64,000 bases of DNA from Ruegeria lacuscaerulensis (GTDB lineage: Bacteria > Pseudomonadota > Alphaproteobacteria > Rhodobacterales > Rhodobacteraceae). Positions 27,789-36,346 of the stretch are shown here, in pieces (position 1 is the first letter of the stretch; every line of letters begins with the position of its first letter). A program made the position numbers and the translations under genes. Where the stretch lies: positions 372,001 to 436,000 of the forward strand of contig NZ_WQGO01000004.1 in the NCBI RefSeq assembly GCF_013034685.1, in the 5' to 3' direction. The notes beneath the pieces were generated by a model. The model did no database searches and had not been told where the DNA came from. It saw nothing but the letters and a program-made list of their open reading frames with translations.

Positions 27789-28955
27789 TCAATTGCTGGT
27801 GTAGAAGAAAGACAGCTTGCGGCTTACGCCTCCTGGCGGTCGGGGGAAAGGTTCAGCGGCGCGTACCTGTTCGCGGGCAGCGCGGTCCACTTCGCGCGAG
27901 CCCGAGCTGTCGACCACTTCGACAAATTCCAGCGTGCCGTCGGGGTTGATCTGGAAAAACACCTGCGCGAACCCTCGGGCCGACACAAAGACAAGCGGTG
28001 CTCGGTTCAGATGCACCAGCACCTGCCCTTCGTAGTTGGTTTCATTCGCATTGCCCGGCCCGCGACCGCCTGATCGCGTACCGCTATTGCCGGATGTGAA
28101 CGCGTCGACGCCCCGGCGACGATAGGCCGTCAAAGGCGACTCGATCTCTTGTGCAGGGAAGCGCAGGTTGCTGAAATCACGTGCGCCGTTGGCGATACCC
28201 CGTCGTTGAGGAACAGGCTGCCGTTCCGGGCGCTGCGGGCGGATCGAGGTTGTGACAGCCAATTCGGTCGGCGCGTCGTTTTCAACCGGCTCCAGCGCCG
28301 TTTCGGGCAAGTCCGGTTCAATCGCCTCACTTTCCAACGGAACAACCGGAATCGCCGTCGCCTCGGGAACCGGCGCAGCTTCAGTCGGGGGCAAAGCAGC
28401 CAGTTGTTCCTGCGCCGGCTCGACAGGCTGCGCCTCTTCCAGAGGTTCAGTCGATTCTGCCGCAGCATCCGGATCGCCCTCGGGCGTTTCGGCACGTTCG
28501 GCCACCTTAACAGGCGGAGTTTCGTCGGCCTCTTCGCTGGCGGACTGATCGCCATCGGTCCCGTCTACACTTTCAGCCACGTTTGGCTCGACTGGTTCAG
28601 TGGCCTCGGGCTGCACGACTTCGGCCTCTCCCAGATCCGGGGCAAAACTTTCTTCGGGGTTGTCCGACGCGACCAGCGCCTCGCTGATGGGAACCTCGGG
28701 GGTTTCGGGAATCTCTTCTTCGACCGGCTCTTCCTCGGCGGGGGGCTCGGGCGCTTCGGCCTGTTCCGGCTCAACGGCTTCTTCAGCCTCCTCGGCGAGG
28801 TCTTCGAAACTACTGCCCAGCTCAACTGAGTTCTGCGCAGCCGCCTCGCTGCCGTCTTCGGCCAGTCGCGGCGCAGTATAGAGCAACCCCATCAGGTGCA
28901 GGATCAACGACACCAGAATGGCTACGACGGCGATGACCACCGAACCCCGGATCAT
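27789..28955 (-). CDS. TonB-like energy transducer
   Basis: 388 residues. One N-terminal transmembrane segment contains SLILH, the S-x-x-x-H motif of TonB/TolA proteins that contacts ExbB/ExbD. A long spacer (~residues 40-250) is rich in Glu and Pro instead of the usual Lys-Pro repeats, so the periplasmic linker is strongly acidic. The C-terminal ~90 residues (YEGQVLVHLNRAPLVFVSARGFAQVFFQINPDG and SGSREVDRAAREQVRAAEPFP) form a TonB C-terminal domain. It follows two ExbD genes and an ExbB gene with four-base overlaps between the last three. It powers outer-membrane transport, although no TonB-dependent receptor is nearby. Confidence 0.88.
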   Translation of the reverse strand: MIRGSVVIAVVAILVSLILHLMGLLYTAPRLAEDGSEAAAQNSVELGSSFEDLAEEAEEAVEPEQAEAPEPPAEEEPVEEEIPETPEVPISEALVASDNPEESFAPDLGEAEVVQPEATEPVEPNVAESVDGTDGDQSASEEADETPPVKVAERAETPEGDPDAAAESTEPLEEAQPVEPAQEQLAALPPTEAAPVPEATAIPVVPLESEAIEPDLPETALEPVENDAPTELAVTTSIRPQRPERQPVPQRRGIANGARDFSNLRFPAQEIESPLTAYRRRGVDAFTSGNSGTRSGGRGPGNANETNYEGQVLVHLNRAPLVFVSARGFAQVFFQINPDGTLEFVEVVDSSGSREVDRAAREQVRAAEPFPRPPGGVSRKLSFFYTSN

Positions 28956-29329
28956 TGCAGCGCCTTTTCCGTCACGACAAAGACAGAACTTGCCCCAAGG
29001 CGGCGAAGCTGGCCGGTGATTTCAATAAGCCGCGCGCCGGGGGCCTCGCGGTCCGGTACGATGCGGACGGCACCGGGTTCGCGCCCTTCCATATAAAGCT
29101 CGGGCAGAATGGCGTTGCCGCGAAAGCTGAGCGTTCCGTCCTTATGCAGCACCAGTGCATCCGGCGGCTCTCGCCCTTCCAGTTCCGAGGTGTTCACAAG
29201 TTCTAGGTAGGGGTCCAGAGGCGTAGCGATCGTTCCCGTGATCAGAAAGAAGATCAACATCAGGAACACGACATTGATCAAAGGAATCGTGGAGTCGCGC
29301 TTGCGACGCGGAGTACCTGAGCGGATCAT
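28952..29329 (-). CDS. ExbD/TolR family protein lacking the membrane aspartate
   Basis: 125 residues: a basic N-terminus (PRRKRDST), one transmembrane helix (IPLINVVFLMLIFFLITGT) and a small periplasmic domain. In ExbD/TolR the helix starts with P-L-[IV]-D, and that Asp carries protons. Here the codon is AAT, giving Asn (IPLINV). The gene overlaps both neighbours by four bases. It is paired with a second ExbD gene that keeps the Asp, so it may be the passive half of a mixed dimer. Confidence 0.88.
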   Translation of the reverse strand: MIRSGTPRRKRDSTIPLINVVFLMLIFFLITGTIATPLDPYLELVNTSELEGREPPDALVLHKDGTLSFRGNAILPELYMEGREPGAVRIVPDREAPGARLIEITGQLRRLGASSVFVVTEKALQ

Positions 29330-29691
29330 TCCAGCACCAACACGCTGAGGTCTTCGCGCCCGCGCAGACGCACCAGCAAATCGACCAAACGTTGCGAGGT
29401 GGTGTCGGGATCAAGGCTGACCAGCACCTGCCCAGTCACAACCTGTTCGGTCAGTTGGTCTAACGTGACCTCGGCCCCGTTCAGCGTCAGACGGTCGGGG
29501 CCAAGCTGAACGAACAACCGCTCGGTCTGTGTGTCCGAGGGCTGGCTGCCGCCGGTCGCATTGCTCAGTTCGACTTCGGCAAATTTCGAAAAGGTCGAGG
29601 TCAGCATGAAGAACAGCAGCAACAGAAAGATCACGTCGATGAGGGGGGTCATCGACAGGGGCCGCCGGACAAAGGGCGCGCGGTTACGCAT
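29326..29691 (-). CDS. exbD: ExbD/TolR family protein (Asp retained)
   Basis: About 121 residues from the ATG at 29691, which overlaps the end of the ExbB gene by eight bases. The frame is open further upstream, but only inside exbB. The transmembrane helix begins MTPLIDVIFLLLLFFML, with the essential Asp. The periplasmic part is typical of ExbD (VELSNATGG, LVSLDPDTTSQRLVDLLVRLRGREDLSVLVLE). Together with ExbB it forms the proton-driven motor that energises TonB. Confidence 0.9.
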   Translation of the reverse strand: MRNRAPFVRRPLSMTPLIDVIFLLLLFFMLTSTFSKFAEVELSNATGGSQPSDTQTERLFVQLGPDRLTLNGAEVTLDQLTEQVVTGQVLVSLDPDTTSQRLVDLLVRLRGREDLSVLVLE

Positions 29692-30343
29692 GTCCGGGCG
29701 CGGCAGCCATGGTCTGAGGTGCGTCAGGCAGTGGAATTGCTTGACCAGGCACAAGAATGGTCCGCAGCGCCTTGTCGGCAAACACCCGTTCCCGCGCGGT
29801 GCGGCTTTCGAACCAGGACAGCACCATCGAGGTGGGCATCGCCACCGCCAGGCCGACAGCAGTGGTAATCAGCGCCACCCAGATCCCGCCTGCAAGCAAC
29901 GACGGGTCAACGGACGAGCCCGCAGATTGCAGGCTCTGAAACGCTTCGATCATGCCCAGAACCGTCCCAAACAGACCCAAAAGCGGAGCCAACTGCGCCA
30001 CGGTGTCCAGCAAGCGAAACCCACGTTCCAACCCGGCCAAGGCCAGACCGGCCTCGGCATCCAGACGCTGATCCAGGCCGGGGGTTTCTGGCGCGTCCAT
30101 GGCCACCTCGACCAGCGGGGCCAGATAGCTGCGGCTTTTGGCCAGACGCGCGCGGGCGGTTTGTACGTCGCCATCATCCCATGCCGCCAGCGCCTGCGAC
30201 AACACCCGGTGCCGCCCCACGCCCGAGGCTGCAAATTGCCAGAGTTTGTAAAGGGTCACCGCCAGCGTCACCACGGACATCGCAATCAGGATCGCAACAA
30301 CCGGCCCGCCGAGTTCAAGGATCTGTTCTATTGCCTGTATCAT
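29684..30343 (-). CDS. exbB: MotA/TolQ/ExbB proton channel family protein
   Basis: 219 residues with three transmembrane segments (near residues 12-35, 115-140 and 155-180). The conserved core LLDTVAQLAPLLGLFGTVLGMIEAF and GGIWVALITTAVGLAVAMP is diagnostic of ExbB/TolQ. The C-terminal tail is short and cytoplasmic. It starts four bases inside the preceding secreted-protein gene and precedes the ExbD pair. It acts in the inner membrane as the pentameric stator of the TonB motor. Confidence 0.92.
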   Translation of the reverse strand: MIQAIEQILELGGPVVAILIAMSVVTLAVTLYKLWQFAASGVGRHRVLSQALAAWDDGDVQTARARLAKSRSYLAPLVEVAMDAPETPGLDQRLDAEAGLALAGLERGFRLLDTVAQLAPLLGLFGTVLGMIEAFQSLQSAGSSVDPSLLAGGIWVALITTAVGLAVAMPTSMVLSWFESRTARERVFADKALRTILVPGQAIPLPDAPQTMAAAPGHA

Positions 30344-30774
30344 CCCAACACCTCTGTATCGGTCCGGCTGCTCAGCGTCAGGGCCACGTCACAGATCGGG
30401 CTGTCGGCACCGTCTACAAGACAAGAGCTTGTGCCATTGAAGAGCACCTGCCCCACCCCGGCGCAGGTGATACCGGTCAGATCGAACTGACGCACCCGCA
30501 CGCGATCCTTTGGCATATCGCGGAATGAAAACAGCGTCAGACGCTCGACCGTACCTTCCGCATCGAAGATCACGGTCTGAAAGCTGGCCGTCTCAATCGC
30601 GGTGCCGGTGTCGTTTTGCACCACAAAGGTCAGCCGACAGGCCTCACCAGTATCCTGCATAGTGTTGAGTTCGATCTGCAATCCGCCCGTTTGGGACTGA
30701 TCAGATTGCGCCAACGCTGCAAAAGGCAAAGTGCCGATAAGAACAGCGGCAACTGTCCGGCGGAGAAACAACAT
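30340..30774 (-). CDS. Secreted protein of unknown function, first gene of the TonB-system operon
   Basis: About 144 residues from the ATG at 30774. A signal peptide (RRTVAAVLIGTLPFAALAQ) precedes a beta-rich body with four Cys residues likely to form disulfides (EACRLTF, ITCAG, SSCLVDG, SPICDVA). I do not recognise a named family, but it overlaps the ExbB gene by four bases, so it is probably a periplasmic partner of this ExbB/ExbD/TonB set. The upstream start at 30831 would add a charged, non-signal extension and is rejected. Confidence 0.7.
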   Translation of the reverse strand: MLFLRRTVAAVLIGTLPFAALAQSDQSQTGGLQIELNTMQDTGEACRLTFVVQNDTGTAIETASFQTVIFDAEGTVERLTLFSFRDMPKDRVRVRQFDLTGITCAGVGQVLFNGTSSCLVDGADSPICDVALTLSSRTDTEVLG

Positions 30775-30922
30775 GCGCGTGCTCCTGATTTGTTTCTTGC
30801 GGTCCGAAGGCCTGCGACGTTCCGCCGACATTCAGTTACACATATCCAACACAGTCCGTAGGTGAAAGCCATCCCGACAGCTTTGTGATTTGACGCAAAG
30901 TTCCGCCACCGCGCCGCTCGAG

Positions 30923-33457
30923 TTACTGCGATGTGACCAGGGCGCAAGCCAGCAGCCATTCCAGCGCGTTGGATTTCATCCCGTGTTCAGCCGTTATGGC
31001 GATGCTGCGGCTTTCGAATATCTGCCCATATATTGGCCATTCGTCCTGATTGAATGGATAAATTGCACCCTCGACCTTTTTAAGTTCCCATTCGTTAAGC
31101 TTGCCACCCGCCACGCCAAAGCTGATCTGACCGGGAATGGTTTCATCACCATAGTGGTCGGTCAGCAAAGGGTCGGCAAAGCTGCGCTGACCCAGCCCCT
31201 GCACGAAACTGACATTGGCCGGGTTGCAGCCCATCCCGAACCACATCCCCTCGACCGCCGCTGCAAATAATTCCGCAGGGATTTTGCCCGTTGCTGCGTA
31301 TTGCAGCGCTATCTGCCCCGCCCGCCAGTTCGAGCCGGGGCCAAACCGCAGCCATCCCCGCCCCCAAACATAAGAATCCGTGTTGTGCAGCCCGAAATCC
31401 TGACCCATCCGCTTGCCGTTCAGGGCGCGGTATTTGATCCAATTTTCGATCGCGGCAACCAGCTTGGCATCCGTGGCCCGCCCTTCGCGCCCCGCCTTGA
31501 CGTAGTCTAAATAAGAATTGGCAAAAAACTCTGGTCGCACGCCCTCCAGCGGGGTCTCGGCACGGGGTTCGAACGGGTTGAAATCCTCGAACACCTGCCG
31601 CGTGGCGGCATGACCTGTTGCGCGGTATAAGACCGAGGCCGAGGCGATGCGCGCCCGCGAGACATCGGCGCGCGGATCGCCCTGCCCGTCCTCATTTTCA
31701 GGCACCGGCTGTTGTTCTGCCCATAGCCAGGCGCGAAGTGCTTCGTCGATCAGCGCATCTCCAAGGGCTGCGTCCCCGCAAACCGTCTTGATCACATGGC
31801 CCAGCTTAGCGGCCCCATGGGCAAACCGATACGCAGCCCAGTCCTCTGGCGCATAGGCATACGTCACCTGAACCGGGTTCCACGAGACCGAGCCCAAAAT
31901 CCCGCTGCTGGAATATTCAACGCCACCGATGATCCCGCCATCCGGCTGCTGCGTGCGCCGCCAGATCGAGGCCCCCCACAGCGCTTCGTGGATCAGATCT
32001 GGCAGTACGGTTTCGCCATCCCCCCGGTCCAGGTCATTCTTTCGAGCTGCAACATCACCATGCGCGAAAGGTTTTCCGCTTTCTGGCAGGTTCAGTGCCA
32101 AAGCGCGGATATGGGGGTAGGTCTCGACCAGATCGGCCATGTGATAGACCACGTTCATATGCTGGATACGGCGATCCCAGTCACCCGCATCGTGCCAACC
32201 GCCCCACGCCTCCGGGTTCGCAGTCATCTGGGACGCGTCGGGGTAGTCTTCGACCCCCAAGGCCTCGGCCTGTTGCGCCAGGGATTTCGCGGCCGAGGCC
32301 TTGCCATACCCTTCGCGCGTGTCACCCAGTTTGACGCCGGTCTGCCAGACGGTCAGCCCATCTTCGGGATGACCGTTGCGCGGGCGGGTGCGGCCCTCGC
32401 CATAAGGGTCGATAATCGCGCAGCCTGATCTTTGGTGGAAATACCACCGCGCCGCCAGCCGCAACGCCCCGTCATAAACCCTTTGCGTCACATCGAACGG
32501 AAACGACTGCCCGACCCCGTCGACCTGAATGTAGTACGATCCGATGTGATCAAGGTCCGAGAAATCGGCCTCATATACATCGCAGCCATTATAGTTAAGG
32601 TCCTGCCCATGCGGCTCGGACCCCGGTTTGGCCAGTCGCAATCGCCCCGATCGCAGTTCGGCCCCGTCCTCAGTCGAGATCAGGCGCCAAACCGTCTGTT
32701 CGGACAACAGCGCATCGGTATTGCCGCCCTGATTGTTCATGTCATGACCCCACCAGCTTCCGACATAGGCCTTTTTAGGGCCTAGTATTGGATAGCCTTG
32801 CTGGCAGAGATGGATGGATTCGCTGAAAGTCTCGGCCTGTTTCCGCGCCGCGGTTTTGGTCACAGACGGCCCGTTCAACGAGACAGTCGAACCGTCGGGA
32901 ATAACGCGGTCCAGCACAAAGGTCAGTTGGTGCCGCTTGGTGCTTTCCCATCGCCTGACACCAATGGCGCGCGTCGCAACAGGGGTGGTTTTTCGATAAA
33001 GCGACCGGATCGTCGCGGGCTGGCCGTCGACCTGAACCAGCCATTGCGCGGGCTGGTCGGCCAAGGCGGCGGTCGGCGCCTCTTGAGGGCCTTGGCGAAA
33101 ACCGCCTTTGCGGCTGCCCTTGGTTATCTGTGGCCATGGAGTAAAAAACTGCGGCTGTGTTTCGCTTTGACGACCCGAGAAATTGCCCTTTTCCCCGTTC
33201 AGCTTTCCACGCGCGCCAAAGGCATTGCCCGTATCTAGGGTCCAATTAGCCCGGTCCTGCGCCGTCACGACAACGGGTTGCGGCAGGTCGAACATCGTAT
33301 CCATCACCGTCAGTTGGACCACGCTATCGCCCAAAAAACCCATAACAGGGTCTGGAAGCTCGCCTGCTGCGACACTGGAAACCAGCGTGTGGGCAAAGGG
33401 CGCAGACAAGGCCAGAGCCGTTCCTTGCAGCAATACTGCGCGCCGTGTGAGTCCCAT
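30923..33457 (-). CDS. Glycoside hydrolase family 9 protein with Tat signal
   Basis: About 844 residues. The start MGLTRRAVLLQGTALALS is a twin-arginine leader, so it is exported folded. After a ~200-residue region comes an Ig-like segment (ILGPKKAYVGS) typical of GH9 endoglucanases, then an (alpha/alpha)6 catalytic domain. GGWHDAGDWDRR (around residue 435) carries the two family Asp residues (base and nucleophilic-water contacts), and VSWNPVQVTYAYAPEDW and FGMGCNPANVSFVQGLG match GH9 as well. The general-acid Glu near the C-terminus cannot be assigned with certainty. It is the last gene of a minus-strand run of glycosyltransferase and sulfotransferase genes, which suggests it trims or releases the polymer made here rather than plant cellulose. 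Confidence 0.83.
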   Translation of the reverse strand: MGLTRRAVLLQGTALALSAPFAHTLVSSVAAGELPDPVMGFLGDSVVQLTVMDTMFDLPQPVVVTAQDRANWTLDTGNAFGARGKLNGEKGNFSGRQSETQPQFFTPWPQITKGSRKGGFRQGPQEAPTAALADQPAQWLVQVDGQPATIRSLYRKTTPVATRAIGVRRWESTKRHQLTFVLDRVIPDGSTVSLNGPSVTKTAARKQAETFSESIHLCQQGYPILGPKKAYVGSWWGHDMNNQGGNTDALLSEQTVWRLISTEDGAELRSGRLRLAKPGSEPHGQDLNYNGCDVYEADFSDLDHIGSYYIQVDGVGQSFPFDVTQRVYDGALRLAARWYFHQRSGCAIIDPYGEGRTRPRNGHPEDGLTVWQTGVKLGDTREGYGKASAAKSLAQQAEALGVEDYPDASQMTANPEAWGGWHDAGDWDRRIQHMNVVYHMADLVETYPHIRALALNLPESGKPFAHGDVAARKNDLDRGDGETVLPDLIHEALWGASIWRRTQQPDGGIIGGVEYSSSGILGSVSWNPVQVTYAYAPEDWAAYRFAHGAAKLGHVIKTVCGDAALGDALIDEALRAWLWAEQQPVPENEDGQGDPRADVSRARIASASVLYRATGHAATRQVFEDFNPFEPRAETPLEGVRPEFFANSYLDYVKAGREGRATDAKLVAAIENWIKYRALNGKRMGQDFGLHNTDSYVWGRGWLRFGPGSNWRAGQIALQYAATGKIPAELFAAAVEGMWFGMGCNPANVSFVQGLGQRSFADPLLTDHYGDETIPGQISFGVAGGKLNEWELKKVEGAIYPFNQDEWPIYGQIFESRSIAITAEHGMKSNALEWLLACALVTSQ

Positions 33458-33488
33458 TGGCTGTATTCCTTGCTTCGATGCGACTGTT

Positions 33489-34415
33489 TTACACCCTACG
33501 ATCAAGACTGCGAACAAAGCGCCAGATCAATTTTGGGCGAAACAGGCTGTCAGGATACATAATCACTCCGCGCAGCCCTTCCAACAAGGCCACAGGTTTG
33601 CGGCCATATTGGAACTGATTGCGGACATTGGACCAATAGCGGTCAATCTCACGCGCGCGCAGCAGACGCCGCAGCTGCGCGCCGAATTTCTGCTGCATCG
33701 CGGGATTATTGGCGATCTTTTCGATGCAAGGCGCCATCTGGGTAAACCCCGTGTCGCGGGTCTGAAAATTCGCCCCGGTGGCCACCTGCCGATACAGCAA
33801 CAGCGCAGGGCCCGGCACCACCTCAAACCGACCTTCCAGCGCGACGCGACTCCAGAACTCCCAATCCTCGCCGTTTTTCAGGCTGGTGTCATAGCCCCCG
33901 GCCTGTCGCGCTGCTTGCGTTCTGAGAGCCAGCGCGCCACCATTGACCACATAATTCTTGCGCAAAAGTGCCGCCAATTGATCCTGTTCGGGGATCAGCG
34001 CGCGATTGTCCGCGCCGCGCAAATCTTCGCCGTCGACGTTGATCCGCTGAACGCCCGCAACGGCACCAACCGCGTCGCTGTTCGATAGCGATGCGTGGAA
34101 CCGCTGCAACGCCTCAGAATGCAGCAGATCATCCGCATCCAGAAACAGAACAAACGCGCCACTGGCTTGTTCAAGCCCCAGATTGCGGGCGGCGCTGACG
34201 CCTTTTGCCGGGCCTGACACTGGCCGAAACCGGGCATCCTTCTGTGCGTAAGCATCGAAGATGCGTCGTGTGCCGTCGGTTGAGCCGTCATCGATACAGA
34301 TCACCTCGAACGCGGTTAGGGTTTGGCTGCTGACGCTGTCGAGCGTCTGCGTCACGAACCGTTCCATGTTGCGGGCGGGGATGATGATTGAAAACTCGGG
34401 CACGGGGTCGGTCAT
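33489..34415 (-). CDS. Family 2 glycosyltransferase
   Basis: About 308 residues from the ATG at 34415. The GT2 (GT-A) motifs are SIIIPARNMERFVTQTLDSV, CIDDGSTDGTRRI, and the metal-binding DADD in VLFLDADDLLHSEA. GEDWEFWSRVALEG supplies the ED acid pair. The C-terminal ~80 residues are basic and lack a membrane helix. The stop of the preceding GT2 gene is one base upstream, so both are cotranslated. The sugar donor cannot be inferred. Confidence 0.9.
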   Translation of the reverse strand: MTDPVPEFSIIIPARNMERFVTQTLDSVSSQTLTAFEVICIDDGSTDGTRRIFDAYAQKDARFRPVSGPAKGVSAARNLGLEQASGAFVLFLDADDLLHSEALQRFHASLSNSDAVGAVAGVQRINVDGEDLRGADNRALIPEQDQLAALLRKNYVVNGGALALRTQAARQAGGYDTSLKNGEDWEFWSRVALEGRFEVVPGPALLLYRQVATGANFQTRDTGFTQMAPCIEKIANNPAMQQKFGAQLRRLLRAREIDRYWSNVRNQFQYGRKPVALLEGLRGVIMYPDSLFRPKLIWRFVRSLDRRV

Positions 34416-34416
34416 T

Positions 34417-35382
34417 TCAGCCGCCTCCGACCCGGTCGACCTGCACGGCCGAAGCACTGTATTCGGCAAACTCCACCCGCATCAGGGCAGCCAGCATCCC
34501 GGCGCCACGATAGATCTCCAACAAGCCCCGATACCATCTGGGTTTCGAGCCGAACCCCAGGCACAGACACATCACACAGCCCCATCCGATGGCACCCACC
34601 CCTTTGACCGCACGCATTGCGACGCCTTTGCGCCGGATCAGGGCGATGCGCCCCAGCGTGTTGCCCTTGCGAAACCAGCGCCGTCCCAGCCATTTCAGCG
34701 TCGCGCGGTTTTCAGGCACGTCGTCCCAGACCATTGCCTGCGCCGCCGCCCGGATCACACCGCCTGATTGGCGCATGCGCGAAAAAAACTCTTCGTCCTC
34801 GCCGCCGGTGATATTGAACCGGGTATCAAAGCGCATGTTGCGGTCGCGAATGACGCGTGCATCGGCCATCGAGTTATTCGTCGCCGCTGACACCAGCGCA
34901 GCGCCCTGCTCATACGGCCCCATTCGAAACAGGTTCAGCGCTTCGACCCAGCCCGGCGGAGGGGTTCTGAACCTCGGCTCGACCGGGCCCTGCGCAGCAA
35001 TCGTGTCCGGCAGTTGCATCGTGTCCAGCATCTGCAGAAGCCATTGGTCCGAGACCGCCTCATCATCATCCAGAAACGCGATATAGTCCGCGTCGGACGG
35101 CGCCTCGGCCAGCGTCCGGTTCCGGGCCGAAACAATGCCGCGTGCGGGTTCAATCACATAGATAACCGGCCAACGCGTAAGGGCGTGAATATCCCCCAAC
35201 TCTGCTTGCGCCGTGGCTTCGGGCGCGTTGTCGGCAATCACGAGCGTCACGCGCGCATCCCGACCCTCAAGCTTTTGCGCGTTCAGACTGTCGATCAGCG
35301 CCTTCAGCCCATGAGGCCGCAGGTAGGTTGCGATACAAATGGCAACATGAGGTCGCGTGCTATAGTGGGCATCAGCGCTCAT
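34417..35382 (-). CDS. Family 2 glycosyltransferase
   Basis: 321 residues. The motifs are VAICIATYLRPHGLKALIDSL, VIADNAP, and the metal site FLDDDEAVSD; FNITGGEDEEFFSRM carries the ED(E) acid motif. A C-terminal hydrophobic segment (GVGAIGWGCVMCLCLGFG) probably anchors it at the membrane. It overlaps the sulfotransferase gene upstream by eleven bases. Part of the polysaccharide operon on the minus strand; donor and linkage unknown. Confidence 0.9.
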   Translation of the reverse strand: MSADAHYSTRPHVAICIATYLRPHGLKALIDSLNAQKLEGRDARVTLVIADNAPEATAQAELGDIHALTRWPVIYVIEPARGIVSARNRTLAEAPSDADYIAFLDDDEAVSDQWLLQMLDTMQLPDTIAAQGPVEPRFRTPPPGWVEALNLFRMGPYEQGAALVSAATNNSMADARVIRDRNMRFDTRFNITGGEDEEFFSRMRQSGGVIRAAAQAMVWDDVPENRATLKWLGRRWFRKGNTLGRIALIRRKGVAMRAVKGVGAIGWGCVMCLCLGFGSKPRWYRGLLEIYRGAGMLAALMRVEFAEYSASAVQVDRVGGG

Positions 35383-36343
35383 AACCCGCCTGCTCCAGCG
35401 CCTGTCCGGCCAACTTGTCGAACCGGGCTTTCTTGCTGTCCGGCCACTCGGCCCAGCGCTTTACCGGGTTGAAATCCGCGGTCTTTGCCTGCGGTTGCCA
35501 ACGCTGTTCGTTCGCAGCGGTTGAACGCGAGGACCCCCGCACCGGCATCTTGTCGATCTCGGCCCAAGGAAAGCGCGCGGCCTCCAGCCCGATATGGTCC
35601 AGCATCTGCTGCACGTGGCTGGGCGTATTGCCGACGATATCCTCGTATCGGACAACCATCGTATCAGCGTTTTCATTAGGGCCGCCGCTGCTGAAACTCA
35701 GAATCGCCTCGGCCCCCAAACGCCATTCATCGGCCAATTGGCGGAAATTTTTGCTGCGCAGGGAAAACCGCGAGAACGTTCTGAGCGAGGAGTCCAGCAC
35801 GTCCCGCCCGTCCCTGAGACACAGAATTATCTTGGCGTCGGGAAAGATATAGCGTGCCAGCGACAGGTCCTGCACATGCGGGCATTTTAGTAGTATGTGC
35901 TGCCCCTCGGCCTGCGCCTGCAACTCGCGGAACCATGCCCCAGCCAGCATGGCCAGCATGTCATAATGCCCCAGCACTTCCTCATTGCGCGGGAAGTACC
36001 GCAGGAAATCACGCGAAAAGGCCGCTGCGTCGCCAGCCGCGTGAAGCAGCGGAAACTCATAGAGCCTGCCGGGATCGGCGGTGACGTCAGGGTGCATTCC
36101 CACCAGATCATGCACAAAATTCGTCCCCGACCGGGGCAACACGCCAAAAATCAGGATCGGAGTACGGATGTCACCGCGCGCCCTGCGCGCGAGGGCGGCA
36201 AGATGCGCCCCCTGTTCGGCAGAGACCGGCGGCATGAAATCCCGGCTATCCAGAAACCGGGCCCCCAAAATGCGGCGGGCCATACGCGTGATCTGGTTGA
36301 TGCGCAGGTCTCCAAAAATCCGTGCTGTATCCCGGACGCCCAT
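35372..36343 (-). CDS. Sulfotransferase
   Basis: 323 residues. The 5'-phosphosulfate loop LPRSGTNFVHDLV lies near residue 50, and the 3'-phosphate contact CLRDGRDVLDSSLR lies near 178; both are signatures of PAPS-dependent sulfotransferases. VVRYEDIVGNTPSHVQQMLDHIG is the conserved C-terminal helix region. It lies between a GT2 gene (overlapping start) and a second sulfotransferase gene three bases upstream, so it likely sulfates the polysaccharide of this locus. The enzyme would be cytoplasmic, acting on lipid-linked repeat units before export. Confidence 0.88.
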   Translation of the reverse strand: MGVRDTARIFGDLRINQITRMARRILGARFLDSRDFMPPVSAEQGAHLAALARRARGDIRTPILIFGVLPRSGTNFVHDLVGMHPDVTADPGRLYEFPLLHAAGDAAAFSRDFLRYFPRNEEVLGHYDMLAMLAGAWFRELQAQAEGQHILLKCPHVQDLSLARYIFPDAKIILCLRDGRDVLDSSLRTFSRFSLRSKNFRQLADEWRLGAEAILSFSSGGPNENADTMVVRYEDIVGNTPSHVQQMLDHIGLEAARFPWAEIDKMPVRGSSRSTAANEQRWQPQAKTADFNPVKRWAEWPDSKKARFDKLAGQALEQAGYER

Positions 36344-36346
36344 ATC

